64,000 nucleotides of DNA from Cristatella mucedo. Its lineage: Eukaryota; Bryozoa; Phylactolaemata; Cristatellidae. A program made the translations under genes and the position numbers. Below are positions 39,855 to 52,140 of the stretch, one piece after another. Position 1 is the first letter of the stretch; each line of letters opens with the position of its first letter. The notes under the pieces were generated by a model. The model was not told the DNA's origin and searched no databases. It was given only the letters and a program-made list of their open reading frames with translations. The stretch is from NCBI GenBank assembly GCA_009760855.2, contig WPIO01000111.1:969501-1033500 (forward strand), given 5' to 3'.

Positions 39855-40470
39855 ACAGCTTGTGTAAAACTCTGCAGCTAGGCCTGCCTGCCGTGAGCAC
39901 TGCAGTTGCCCCATCTCACCACTTCTCACCGACCTGCACTGGTTTCCAGTGAAGCAACGCATCAACTGCAAAGTTTTGTCACTCACTTTTAGGCTCCTAC
40001 ATTCTTTGAAACAAGCCTAAATCTCAGATCTACTCCCCCACCAAGCCAATTATCGTACCACAGGGTTTTTGGAATTTAAGTGTTAACCCATACTTGGACA
40101 AATGTCAAATTCATTTGGAGACCCTGCATTTAGTTCATATGCTCCCTAAGCCTGGAACTCACTCCCGACTTGCATCACGACATCCCATGGACATCCGTCG
40201 ACACTTAAAAAGAAGATAAAACACATCATATATAAGACATCTTCTATGTATCACAACAATCCATGGTTACCTGTGACACTGTGCATGCTGCCACTCACCA
40301 AACTTGCATGCTGACCCTGTGCATGTCAGCCCCAATCATGTAATTCATGTTGTTTATTGAGGATGCTACCCCTAATCATTCGATCGTGCTTCTTTTGCAG
40401 CAGATTTAAAGTGCCCAGAAAGAGATTGAGTTCTCCAAGGGTGCTATATCACATGCATTATTTTAATTAC
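39855..40470 (+). mobile_element. LINE family A copy, decayed
   Basis: From GTAAAACTCTGCAGCTAGGC via CTCACCGACCTGCACTGG to the 3' UTR and hairpin (AAGTGCCCAGAAAGAGATTG). Confidence 0.8.
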
Positions 40471-40660
40471 AATTATTATTCGGTTCTCTGATGGCGCTAT
40501 GTAAATACATTATTATTATTGGTGGGCACATCCGTTCAGCCGCTGTGCATGTTTATCACTTACCACATTCATGATTTTACTGTATTGCAAAGCTTAAGTG
40601 TTTTCCAAAGATATTTAGTTATCTGAGGGTGCTATTCAATATACTACTATTATTATTACT
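40471..40660 (+). mobile_element. Two further LINE-A-type tails
   Basis: CGGTTCTCTGATGGCGCTAT followed by (ATT)n, then another decayed end (TATTTAGTTATCTGAGGGTGC) with ATT repeats. Possibly SINE or LINE 3' ends inserted into each other's tails. Confidence 0.5.
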
Positions 40661-42635
40661 AATGTCATTTGGGGCTAATCATATTCTAGTTTTGCTATTG
40701 TTCAAGGCATTTTCTTACCAGTTGCTGTACACTTTCTCGAGATCACTCTCACAACACGAACCTCTGCTATTTCATGATACTTGGGGCACTGTAATGATGC
40801 CCTTCTATGGCGTGCATGCAGCTGCTACTCCCATCGGCATACCAATACGGAAAAAACTACGGCTCATTAGCTGCTTCAAGGTGCTGCTTCAATGTGCCAG
40901 CTCTACAAGTACTGGACGTGCATCTGCAAGGGCTAATGCCATAGCCAGAGCCATGTCTATACCAAAGGAATTTTGTTCAGAAACAGCTGTCAGTTTTAAC
41001 GAGAAGAGCAAGTAGGAAGCTCTTGCACGGTAGTACTAACATTAAATTCCTACAGTTCTCAATTGGCCGGCGGTGCTGGGTTGTAAGAAACTACGACGTG
41101 TCAAAGTATTTATGCATATATCGGCGACCTTTCAAATACCGATAAAAAGCTTCATGCTTCGGTGCATCCCGAAACCCTAACGAAGCTTGGCTTAAGTTAT
41201 GGACAACGAAATGGCGGAGTGCTAAATCAGTCAGATTATGACTGATTTTTATTACTCGTGGTTCCAGAATTATTCTTGCAATGAACCACTTATGCACCAA
41301 TCTATGCTCCAGGTAGCATAAATGAAAAGATACGGCATGTAATAGACAGGGAGTTGGTACTCAAGCATTGCAGCAGATGTGTGTCCTTAGGCCACTGAGC
41401 CATATGGGGGCTGGCGTACGTCATGGCCGCAGTCGAACGCCCGAGTCCCTTAGTCACCATCAAAAAGGTAGATGCACTATAAGGATACAGACTTGTTTCC
41501 TGACGTACGGACGCTCTTCATAACTGCTGCAGCTCTTGCTATGGTCGGCCAACATGTATGCATTGGAACTGCGCCTTCAAGCCATTAGCCACAATTCCGA
41601 GTATCGTGACTTTACCGAAACTTCATTGCTTAATGTAGGCTAAGACACGTGCAGTTTTCGCTCAAGCTCAGTCCGAGCGAGGAAGCCGCTATTAAAAAAG
41701 GAGGGAGCTTAATCGCGACGGCCCAGAGTGCAAAAGACTCACGTTTCGTGCGTGGTCATTATGAATTGGCTCGTCGGTGGTCGATTCAGCAGCTCCAGGT
41801 GGATATAGCGAGGCGAAAGCGTGCAGTCTGCTCGACGGGAGCACGGCGAGTGCGGACCAATCGACGCCAGAGTCACGTGACAGCACTGAACCTGGCGACG
41901 CTCGTCTGCAGCTACCGGAAGCGACCGTTCAGTGAGCGGCCGCCGACTTCCTTTCTCGGATTTGCGTAGGAACGAGAGCTGCGTCAGCCTGAGTGTTCGG
42001 ACGTCTCAAGAAGGTACACAAATCATGGTTCGGACCCGCGGTCAAGAAGCTCGCCGCCAGTATGGTCAAAGCGAATGTACGTTATGACCGACGGCTTGGA
42101 TTCTAGTCCTGCGGTGCATGCGAAACGCCTAAATAGGGAAAAGTTCTTTCAGTGTGCTATGCAAATCAATTTCATTGTTACTGTATTAACATAGAGCGGC
42201 GCTTCAGACTTAAATCGACATATTGGCTGCAAGACTAATTTTTGCGGATGGATCTTCGTACTTCGGGTGGTGATTGCATATTTCAAAAATCGACTATGGA
42301 CGGCCAACCTCGCCCGTTGGTTAGCCCTCGCTCTAGCTCTGTAACTGTCTTCTTATAAATCCGATGCAATTAGTGGGGCCCCTCTTCTCCGCCGCGATTC
42401 CCGCGACTTGCGTGCGGCGCGCGTACCGTAAATCAAAAGCGGATTAGCGAACCTCATTAAAAATAGGCCTGTCAATTTAATGGAAACGCGAGTCGCCGGA
42501 CGTGAATAACCACTATCGCTTTGCCGCGCTTCGGGCTCAGATAGTATACGAACATATATAGCAATGCTGCTGGGAAAGCCGTTTGAATCATCAGAATTAG
42601 ATGCTGCAGTGCCAGGCATGCTAATTATCATACCA
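40661..42635. other. Unassigned host DNA with a GC-rich part
   Basis: About 41640-42100 is GC-rich and carries overlapping open frames on both strands without recognised similarity. No repeat family identified. Confidence 0.35.
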
Positions 42636-43412
42636 TAGGCGGTTGCAGCTGGTGCAAAACTCCTCAGCAAGGCTTGTCTGTCGTGAGCGTCGCAGTTGCC
42701 ACATCACACCACTTCTCGCCGACCTGTACTGGCTACCAGTCAAGCAACAGATTGACTTCAAGGTTTTGTCGCTCACTTTTAGGTCACTTCATTCTTTGGC
42801 TCCAGCCTATCTCTCAGAGCCGAGCTGGTTTGGTCCAGTGGTTAAGGTGCTCGCCCCGACCAAGTCATGGCTGAGGTCGTGGGCTCGAGCCCTGAGGCAC
42901 GTGTGTGAAGCGCCTGAATAGAGTAAGTTCTCTTTGGGTCCTATGCAAATGAATCTACTCCCCCACCAGGCCAAGCATCGTACCACCCGCTTTTCGGAAT
43001 CCAGCAGTCTACCAACACCTCGTACAAAAACCTTGTATCCTTCGGAGACCATGCATTTAGTTCGTATGCTCCCAGAGCCTGGAACTCCCACCCGTCAGAA
43101 CCTCCCCTGACCCGCCCACATTTAAAAGGAACTTGAAAACACCTATTTAGGACAGCATTTAGTAGGTCCCTGTGATTCTTCCTTCATGTGCTTCTTCGTG
43201 CTGACACTGCATGCTGCCATTAAACACATATGCAGACTGACCTTGTGCATATCACTCTTTACCATGTTATTCATGCTGTTCACCAAGCATGACATTACTC
43301 ACCATTCAGGTGCGTTTCCCTTTGCAGCAGATGTAAAGCGCTTAGAAAGAGATTGAGTTCTCTGAGGGCACTTTGTCAAGTGCATTTTTATTATTATTAT
43401 TATTCAAGCCTG
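42636..43412 (+). mobile_element. LINE family A copy containing a SINE
   Basis: Family-A C-terminal region ([20 protein letters not shown] frame) interrupted by a SINE at 42822-42955, then resuming at CTACTCCCCCACCAGGCC and continuing through the 3' UTR to the hairpin (GCGCTTAGAAAGAGATTGAG) and an (ATT)n tail. Confidence 0.85.
42822..42955 (+). mobile_element. tRNA-like SINE nested in LINE A
   Basis: Box A GGTTTGGTCCAGTGGTTAAG, box B GTGGGCTCGAGCCCTGAGGC, then a 3' part AAGCGCCTGAATAGAGTAAG / TTCTCTTTGGGTCCTATGCA like the LINE-A hairpin. Short TGAAT-type end. Its clean boundaries inside the LINE make this the type copy in the window. Confidence 0.8.
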
Positions 43413-44260
43413 ATTTGACTGCGTTGACACGTGAATGGGTAGCCATCGATAATGCCGTCTTCCATCGCACGATGCACTGTTTTCAAGCAATATGGCGGCT
43501 CTGTACGTTGAACCACTCGCACGGTTTATCAGTCAACGTATGACTCCTCCATGCCTAGAGAATATTAGTGGTTCCGGAATCACAATCATCCAAACCAAAT
43601 ATTTCATAACCAACAGTTAAACGACGTTAAAAAAGCCTGACACTTGTAGTAGTCGAGAGGTTGTAGTTTTAATTTGGAAGAGTTTTGCACCATAGCTAGT
43701 GCTGTACACACGCCTCTCCGATTCTAAAAATAGACAACGAGTGATAAGAACTTTTTCGATTAAGGTTCGCACACTTTTCTTTGATGTCAGGCTACTGCTA
43801 ACTGAGACCCCTCAGCATGCGTCTAAGTAGCGTCTGCTTCTCTGAGGCGTCAGCTCTAATGGATTTCTCACCTATCTGTGCTGAATAGAACTGCTACAGG
43901 GGTGGGACTGCATACGTGGCCTAAGAACTTCACTTCAGGAGCTGCTTCGGCACGTTTGAAAATGCTGTACTCCCAGATGTCCTCAGACGGATGGGACTTG
44001 GATTGGCAAAATTGTCCGGAAGGCACTTAGGTTGTAGGTGGCTGAAAAAGTGACTGGAGAATACGGAAGCTGGGTTAAAAAGGAGCAGACCTAACAGCAC
44101 CTGAAGATGAACTTGAGGTTGCTGTAGCCTCTTTCATTTTTTTCTTTGTGTCACCGATGGCTTTACGAGCGAGTGTCGTAATGATGTGGCTCCCAGTGAA
44201 TAACCTGGTGACACTTCTCTAATTACGAAGCCATATCCGTCTGTTAATAGTTAACAATAA
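43413..44260. other. Unassigned host DNA
   Basis: No gene or repeat recognised beyond ordinary unique-looking sequence. Confidence 0.4.
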
Positions 44261-44650
44261 TAATGATAGTAAGAATAATGCACTTGATGAAGCGCTCTTA
44301 GATAACTCAATCTCTTTCTAGGCGCTTTACATTTGCTACAATGGGAAACGCACTTGAATGGTTAGTAATATCATGCTTGATAAACAACATGAATAACATG
44401 GTTACGGGTGAAAGCACAGGTTCAGCATGCAGGTGTGGTAAGTGGATGCATGCACCGTGTCAGCACGAATAAGCACATGAAGGACGACTCACAGGGACCC
44501 ACTAAATGCTATCCTAAATAGGTGTGTTTTCAAGTTCTTTTTAAATGTGGTCAAGTCAGATGATGTTCTGACGCATATCGGGAGTGAGTTCCAGGATTTG
44601 GGAGCATACGATCTAAATGCACGGTCTCCAAAGGATTTGAAGTTTGTACG
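44261..44650 (-). mobile_element. LINE family A, 3' part
   Basis: Hairpin complement (GATGAAGCGCTCTTAGATAA / CTCAATCTCTTTCTAGGCGC), 3' UTR and the coding end (complement frame FGDRAFRSYAPKSWNSLPIC). Confidence 0.85.
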
Positions 44651-45419
44651 AGGTATGCTGAGCTTTTCACTTGAAAATCTGATGTTTTCAGCAACGCCAT
44701 TGTACTTGACCTTGTGCGTTTTCCGTTTTCTCCAGTATTCATAGTTTCGACGTATGAGCAGTCTGTTTCCACGTATCGAAAGTCCGAAATTTTTAGTTGT
44801 CATGGCGGTTGTATTGTTAAATAGATCATATTTTATACATAATACACATAAAGCAAGCATATAAAAAAGGCAGATTTAAAATATGACATTGTTTTATATA
44901 TAGACAGCTAACGTGAGGATTGTACACTTCAGGATTTGTACATAATTCTGCAGTCTACGTATGAACGATCTGTCAGTTCACTAGCTAAGCATGCCGAATA
45001 GAGAAAAACGAATCTCTACAACGAACAAGTAGAGCATATATTTACCTGGTTCTCAGTCTTCTGACTGGCCACAGTGGTTTGACCACCTATGCCAGCGATC
45101 TGCTTAGTTATTAATTAGTTATTTTGGTATTAACTGGTTAAGCTAGATAAAGACCTCAAGAACGTTAAAATTAATGCGTTCAATTTCTATGGCGTAACCA
45201 GAGAGCTCAAAGGTATCAAAGCGACGGAATGAAGATAAGTTGAATTACAAGAGAGAACGGCATTTCAGGCCGAGGGCTAGAGGCATGGTATAGGCTGTTT
45301 GTGGCCGATTCATCTCGCTCAGCCGAGCTCGACTTGCGACCAATGGTTTGTTTTCGAGTGCACAGCAGGCCTCACACCCCTGTCCCGAAAGGCTAGGCAT
45401 AGTCCTCGAGGCTGATAGC
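44651..45419. other. Unassigned host DNA
   Basis: Nothing recognised; a minus-strand frame continues for a while past the LINE-A part. Confidence 0.4.
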
Positions 45420-46805
45420 CTTGGTTACAGCCCTTCCATAGGCTCCTCGAGATTAAGCAGAAGATACGGCGAGTTTGTCGATAGTCACGTGTATTCGTAA
45501 TAATAATTTGTATAGCATCCCCACAGAACTTACTGTATTTATAGGCACTTTATATATGCTGTAACGGTAGCACGATCGTAAGATTAGCCATTGCATGCCT
45601 ATCGGGGTGGTACTATCAAAATCCGTCTCCTGATGCTATTCCAGTGCAAGGTCATAAAGCAGCTCCTTTAAAGCCTGCTTAAGAAAATGAGGCAGATATA
45701 AATCTGCGGTGGCAGCTAGGTACTCTAGGACGAATCACGTTTGAGAAGCTGCTTTGCACGCTTTTTCTCTGGGCTTCGACTGGCGGTATACCGACCTCCG
45801 GCAGGCCATCTTGGAGGTGGATGCTGCACGGCAGTCATCAAACTTACAAAATATGCTTGTACAGCAGTATACGAAACTTGTTCTCGGCTAGTAAATTCTG
45901 ATCCGTCCGTTTCAAATGGCTTCTTTTGGGCACGCTCAACAAGGCCTCATTTCCAGCTGATCTCTTGCCTACCAATCGCAGCTCTGAACCGTAAAGCCAG
46001 TCACATTTTACTAGCATTCACTGCAACTACCCCAGCCCCCCTGCACAGGCTGGGTGCCAAGTAAGTGCTATTGAAAGTGCTGCATCGCTCGAGGCTCAGC
46101 AGAGACAGGCGCGAGTTGGCAAAGTGTAGGGGAGCTTGGTTGCTCCGGATTTCTATTCAGCAGGCCTTTCGACCCAGCCTGACTTTCTGGATCACCGACC
46201 CGCCCACTTATTCACTTACTCGATTGCACTTGATCACTGCGACCTCAGCATAATTAGTCTTTCTAGCAGCGAAAACACCAGTCGGCGTCTGCTCACTGAC
46301 CGAAAAGGTAAGCAAGAATGGTAAAATTCATCAATCGGAGGAGCCTTGAGAGAGAAAAAGTTGCTCGGAAAGACCGGTGCATCTGCATTTGCCACTCGGG
46401 CAGGAAAGATAAATTGATTCACCGTAATCGTACCACAGCTGCACAGTTACAGGTATCTATATATTTGGTAAATAATTCAATTTTTGTAAGAAAACTAGAT
46501 TGATCTAGCATAGTCACAGCAAAGGTGCCCGTCGAACGTATCTCTTTCTATTCGGTTCTAGACAGTTGGTGGTGATTTGACCTTCCGGATTCTGCAGTGC
46601 GAATAATAATAACCAACAGGCTTCAGCCACCTTACATCTTAGCAGAGATAGAAAAACTGTATTGAGTGCTGTACACACGCCTCTTCCATCAGCCAAATTA
46701 ATCATGTCTTGTGGTCATATTGCTTGCAGAATGAAACTGAGGAATTCGTAGGGAGGATCTGCAGTCAGTCCAACTCCACCCCCCACCCAATCCACGATGG
46801 CTTGG
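45420..46805. repeat. Segmental duplication, blocks a and b, copy 2
   Basis: Counterpart of 27490-28095 and 29230-29790. Between them, where copy 1 carries LINE B, copy 2 has about 250 bases of other sequence (about 45976-46231), so the two loci differ by more than a simple insertion. Confidence 0.8.
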
Positions 46806-46809
46806 CTTA

Positions 46810-47240
46810 CTATATGTACCACCCAGCCAAGTACATTTGACACATATATTTTGTCTTCGTAGGCAGTACAGTAGAATGAGAACTGGTAAACAATCCATGT
46901 CAAACATGTAGCTATCAAGTAATGTGAATCGGAAAATTCAAGGCCGTCGAGGTTAGAACATGCAAATGACGAACAGTAAGAATCAGCATCAACGGTCAGC
47001 TCAGCACATTTCAGGAAGCTGCATTTCTCGGGGTCGGGTTGCTGGCCACCAAGACTCAGCCAGGTTTTGCTCACAAGCATGCCGGATGTCCCTGTTCATA
47101 AACTTACGTGGCTGATCTGTCGACTGACCACCAAAACTGGATGTAGCCTTTGTTATGTTGTCCAGGCTGACAAAAACGTCATCTGAAATATATTGGCAGT
47201 CAATGCAAGGGGTCGGATTGGTCAACCGTTACATTGATAT
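46810..47240 (-). other. Conserved region downstream of RING/B-box copy 2
   Basis: Near-identical to 34165-34600, including the CAC|GTAAGT site at about 47110. See copy 1. Confidence 0.35.
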
Positions 47241-47296
47241 ACATAATACTTAAGGTGCAAGGCCTAAACGCCGAGGTCACAATGCGATACAACGCC

Positions 47297-48509
47297 TCAC
47301 GTGACAGTTTGATGGGATTGATTCTCGCTGGGAGGGCTGATTCGACAGCATGCTTCCTCACCTGTCAATAGCCGAGGCAGACCGAAACATTCCGTGGCCA
47401 GCTTGGGTACACTGTCAGGCGAACATTCCGGGACGTGGACTAGGATGTCTGGGTGTTGAGGTGCTCTAGTTCCGTTCAGCTCTTTGACCAGAGTTCTCAG
47501 CTGGCCCAGCAGCAGCTTCTGCTGATGTAGCAGGCAAACGACTCCATCAACTTCGACAAGCCTACCACTGTAATTAACAGCTTGGCGGACCTTCTCGTCC
47601 AGCTCGTTTGCAGCAGCTTTTAAATCGGAGGCCTTGCCGTCCAGCTTGTCGTAGCAGTCAAGGAGTGCTGCCTTCGCTTGCTGGTAAGCAGAACCGACAG
47701 CTTCCATCACACATTTTGTGTGTGTTCTCAGCCGAATCAATCCTGCCTTACGGGCTACTTCCAGCTTGTCCCCAAAGCTGTTGTGCAGCTCAAGGACAGC
47801 AGACTTGCCTTTTAGGCTGGTCTGCAGGTCCTTGACCTCTTTTTTACATTTTCATATCTCGAGTGACACTTTGGGTCAGTAATCAGAGCCGTGTGGTGCC
47901 GACTGCTAATGCACCTTTCTGAGCAAGTCAGGCAGCTCGTCGACTGGCAAGTGAAGCAGAATATTTCGTACTCCTGCTTGCACTGTGTGCACATAACTGA
48001 GGTTGTACCGAACATGTCATCGATGTGAACTCGTTCAGTGACTTTGTCACGTGTTTTTTGCAATAGGCGTTGTGTCTATTCTAGCATTCGTGGCACAAAG
48101 ACTTGCTGCATGTACTGCACCTGACGTCGGTATCATTGGTATCATTGGCAGGTGTGCCATGCTCGTGGCACACATTGCAAGTCTTCATTAGGTTGCGTAT
48201 TTCCGAACGGAATGCTTCTACATTTAGGAAAACGTTTTCCACAGTCATGCCACTTACTTGTTCGCACGAAGGACCGGTTATACTTGTCCGGGTCGTGCCC
48301 GAGTCTGTCCCTGCAGGAAGACAGTTGTTGCATAAGATGTGCAGGCACTCAAGCAGCACAGCATCCTTTATCACCTTTCCACATTTGGGACAAGTAAGCC
48401 TGTCTGCAGCATTAACTCCGGAAATTCCGTCTTGAAGTTCACGTTTGGGTTCATTAAGTTTACATTTGAGCTTCTTCGGATAGTTCGGCCATTTGATTGC
48501 AGCAGTCAT
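47297..48509 (-). pseudogene. RING/B-box (TRIM-like) gene, copy 2, multiply broken
   Basis: Starts at 48509 with a longer N-terminus than copy 1, then the RING (CPKCGKVIKDAVLLECLHIL) in which the last Cys pair is degraded (GPSC in place of CPSC), B-box 1 to CSTCSKSLCHEC, and a TAG at 48081. B-box 2 lies in another frame (MCTQCKQEYEIFCFTCQSTS, with a Cys where copy 1 has His), and the coiled coil lies in a third (to 47297). The A-run frameshift at about 47843 is the same as in copy 1, so it existed before the duplication. Clearly not functional. Confidence 0.85.
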
Positions 48510-49429
48510 TCGATAGCCTTCACCCCCAGCATGAGAAATAATCTTGATTTGTTCGCAAGTCCGAATTGAACGTCAGAATCCAGACGATGGTCAGCATCTG
48601 GATCTTGATCTTCGTCTGGACAGCCTGTGATGCCAGGCTCGAGAAGGGCAACTGCTTCAGTGATCTTTGGCCAGCTTACCGAGCCGACTGGTTGCTGTCT
48701 GCACCCGTATACAAGCCTGCTCGCAGGCTTTTTATCGAGAGGTCCAGCATTGCAAGAAAACTGCATATGCCTACCCTGCGGCCAACTTCCCGGGTGGACG
48801 TATTATGCTGTCACACCTGCTGCTTCTACCAGCAAATAGTTTAGCCAACACTGTGAACAAATGTCATAGGGACAGTTTCCGACTCAGTTGGAAAAAAGCT
48901 ACGAATAATTTGGTAAGGATTTCTGGAATGCATTGCAGCGTTATATACTAGTGCATTTTAAAGAAGTTTAACGTTGCATAAAGCATTGTGCTTCCTTTGC
49001 AGCAAATGTAACGTGCATAAAAAGAGTTTTCTATTTCAAAGGGCACTATATCAAGTATAAATGCCGATATTCTAAGCATTTGCATTCTCATCGGAGAGCA
49101 TGTTTAAAGGGTGCTTTCTGTTTGGTTTGTTTAAGGTCGAAAGACGGCCGTGGCAACCAGGCCATACCAATGCATTCACGGTGGCCGGCTTTGACTTTAG
49201 AAAATGAAACTTGCCTTTGTGTGCAATAGTGTTTTGGTCAAGTGCAAATGCTTCCTGTGCCGTGGTTCTTCCAGTTGCTAGAGGATGGCCCTACTCTAAT
49301 GACACCATAAATCTTGCTAGATTAAGACAGTTTTAGAAATTATTAGCACTTCCTGAGCTATACTTATAATCGCTAGGAACAAGATCTTGTAATCTAAGGC
49401 AGATACCATGTAAAATGATCTGAAACGAT
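48510..49429. other. Upstream of copy 2; one LINE-A tail
   Basis: 48970-49065 is a decayed LINE-A 3' end (GCAAATGTAACGTGCATAAA ... GGGCACTATATCAAGTATAA). Otherwise no feature recognised. Confidence 0.4.
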
Positions 49430-49620
49430 GATTGAGAGTGGTGCTCTTCTGACTCGGCTATGCTTCTCACTCTCTCTTTGTTGCCTGAGATGAAGTCTGC
49501 TGGCTATCGAATGCATACAGAAAGCCACTTTGGCTGTGAGTGTGCTATACAAAACCATCCTGCTTACAACCAACATAGTGTTCGTGGATTTACAGATAGA
49601 GATACGTTACATTACTTCAT
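49430..49620 (+). mobile_element. LINE family B 3' fragment
   Basis: TCGGCTATGCTTCTCACTCT, then GCTATCGAATGCATACAGAA and GGATTTACAGATAGAGATAC with ATTAC end. Only the last 190 bases of the family. Confidence 0.75.
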
Positions 49621-49849
49621 GCCCATCGTGATCAGGTGTGGTGCTCTGGGGTTGTTAAAATATACAGCTTTCCATCAATGACACACATCTGTTATGAAGC
49701 CGCATTTGCTAGTAAGCCGTTCCTTATTGCCATCATGCTCCGATATCGACACATTGCACTGGATCTCAGCTACTTCAACCACCGGTTAGCCGGGCTTCGA
49801 GGTGCTTGCTTTATCAGCATCGGCCAGGCATCTGCAAGACGTTTGCTTG

Positions 49850-50503
49850 GGAAGCATGAGGAATACAACGCCTCACCTGCTAGCTTAATAGGACTGATTC
49901 CGGCTGGGAGGGCTGATTCGACAGCATGCTTCCTCACCTGTCAATAGCCGAGGCAGACCGAAACATTCCGTGGCCAGCTTGGGTACACTGTCAGGCGAAC
50001 ATTCCGGGACATAGATTAGTTGTCTGGGTGTTAAGGTGCTCTAGTTCAGTTCAGCTCTTTAACCAGAGTTCTCAGCTGGCCCAGTAGCAGCTTTTGCTGA
50101 TGTAGCAGGCAAACAACTCCATCAACTTCGGCAAGCCTACCACTGAAATCAACGGCTTGGCACACCTTCTCATCCAGCTCGTTTGCAGCAGCTTTTAAAT
50201 CGGAGGCCTTGCCGTCCAGCTTGTCGTAGCAGTCAAGGAGTGCTGCCTTCGCTTGCTGGTAAGCAGCACCGACAGCTTCCATCACAAAGTCTTTTTAGTT
50301 TTCAGCCGATTCAATCCAGCTGCACGAGCTACTTCCGGCTTGTCCCCAAAGCTGTTGTGCAGCTCAAGGACAGCAGACTTGCCTTTTAGGCTGGTCTGCA
50401 GGTCCTTGCCTCTTTATTTACATCTTCATATCTAGAAATGCACTTTGTGTCAGTAATCAGAGCCGTGTGGTGCCGACTGCTAATGCACCTTTCTGATCAA
50501 GTC
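49850..50503 (-). pseudogene. RING/B-box gene copy 3, 3' part
   Basis: Homologous to copies 1 and 2 from the coiled coil (frame 50285-50046: AAYQQAKAALLDCYDKLDGK ... LLLGQLRTLVKEL) down to the 3' segment with GAAACATTCCGTGGCCAGC. It is interrupted at 50504 by a LINE A; the B-box part resumes at 51971-52140. No RING domain is attached. The 621 bases upstream of 49850 show nothing recognisable beyond the LINE-B piece. Confidence 0.8.
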
Positions 50504-51970
50504 TGGTAGTATCTTAGGGTATCTTAGGGTACACAACGACCTACTTAGGAATGCAGACATGGGTAGAGTGTCTCTGCTTGTTTTGCTCGATCTTTCGGCA
50601 GCTTTTGACACCATCGATCACAAAACTCTTTTAGAGCACCTCTCATCACGCCTGGGCATCACTGTCACTGCTCTGCAGTGGTTCAGATCCTATCTCAGTG
50701 GGAGACTCCACAGTATTGACGTGAATGGACAAAGATCATATGAAGTACCTAGGAAATATGGAGTACCTCAGGGCTCCGTGCTAGGTCCGGTTCTTTTCAC
50801 GGTTTATACTCTCTCTCTCTCTTGGTGATGTGATTGCCAAGCACAATCTAGGCTGTCACTTCTATGCGAATGACACTCAGTTGCACCTTTGCTTTGATCC
50901 CTCCCAGCCTTCGAGCACCTCAAATTCTCTAAACTCACTTGCTGCATGCATTGATGACATCCGCACATGGATGGCAGCAAATTTTCTAAAACTAAACGAT
51001 GATAAAACTAGCTTACTAGTTATCGGCAAACGCAGTGTGATTTAGAGATTGGAAAGGCTGTCTCTCAAAATTGGCTCTGCCAGCATATCTTCTGTCGAAT
51101 CAGCTCGAAATCTAGGTGTCATATTCCAAAGCGACCTCTCGTTAGACGACCATATCAGCTCCACTGTCAAATCTGCTTATTTTCAGCTTCATAACATTGC
51201 TAAAATTCGGGCTTGTTTAGATAAAGATACCACGTCCAAGTTAATCCATGCATTCGTGACATCTCTTCTCGACTTCTGCAACGCACTGCTCACTGGCCTA
51301 TTAGCATGTGCGATCAGGCGATTGCAGCTGGTGCAAAACTCTGCAGCTAGGCTTGTCTGTCGTGAGCATCGAAGTTGCCACATTACTCCTCTTCTCGCCG
51401 ACTTGCACTGGCTACCAGTCAAGCAACGGAGTGACTTCAAGGTTTTGTCGCTCACTTTTAGGTCCCTTCATTCTATGGCTCAAGCCTATCTCTCAGATAT
51501 ACTACCCCAACAGCGCCGAGCATCGTACCACCTGCTTTTCGGGATCCAACAGTCTACAAATACCTCATACAAGCCTTAAATCCTTTGGTGACCGTGCATT
51601 TAGTTCGTATGCTCCCAAAGCCTTTTACTCCCTACCAACCTGCGTCAAAACATCCCCTTACCTGACCACATTTAAAAGGAACTTAAAAACACAACTATTT
51701 AGGTCAGCATTTAGTGGGTCCCTGTGATTTGCCCTTGACCTGCTTATGCGTGATGACACCGTGCATGCTACCACTAACCACATTTGCATGCTGACCCTGT
51801 GTATGTCACCCCTAACCATGTTATTCATCTTGTTTGTTTTTCAAGCATGATTTTACTTACCATTCAATTGCATTTCACTTTGCAGCAAATGTAAAGCGTC
51901 TTGAAAGAGATTAAGTTCTCTGAGGGCATTTTATCAAGTATAATATTATTATTATTAATATTATTATTAC
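50504..51970 (+). mobile_element. LINE family A, longest copy, inserted in copy 3
   Basis: 5'-truncated non-LTR retrotransposon with CR1/Jockey-type reverse transcriptase: VLLDLSAAFDTIDHKTLLEH (first catalytic Asp), YGVPQGSVLGPVLFTVYT, then a frame change in a (CT)n tract near 50815, CHFYANDTQLHLCF (the YADD box reads YAND), [15 protein letters not shown], a TAG at 51043-51045, [10 protein letters not shown]-type thumb region and the C-terminal DRAFSSYAPKAFYSLPTC segment in another frame. Ends with the family hairpin and (ATT)n. The word CAAGTC occurs on both sides of the insertion. Inactive: truncated, frameshifted and lacking a catalytic Asp. Confidence 0.92.
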
Positions 51971-52140
51971 AAGTCAGGCAGTTCGTCGACTGGCAAGTGA
52001 AGCAGAATATTTCGTGCTTTCGCTTGTGCTGAGTGCACATAGCTGAGGTTGCAGCGAGCACGTCATCGGTGTGAACTCGTTCAGTGAACTTTGTCAAGTG
52101 TTTTTGCAATAGGCGTTGTGCCTATTTGAGCATTCGTGGC
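51971..52140 (-). pseudogene. RING/B-box gene copy 3, B-box part
   Basis: Complement codes for the B-box 2 start (frame with CTQHKRKHEIFCFTCQSTNC) and preceding linker. Joined to the other half of copy 3 before the LINE insertion. It abuts copy 4 at 52140, the junction of two tandem units. Confidence 0.8.

Noticed and set aside
40629-41015. 128-codon open frame as a host gene
   Set aside because: It starts in a LINE-A tail, has no recognised similarity and looks incidental.
42822-42955. A functional tRNA gene
   Set aside because: It has A- and B-box-like words, but no cloverleaf or anticodon arm that I can draw; it recurs with a LINE-like tail, so it is a SINE.
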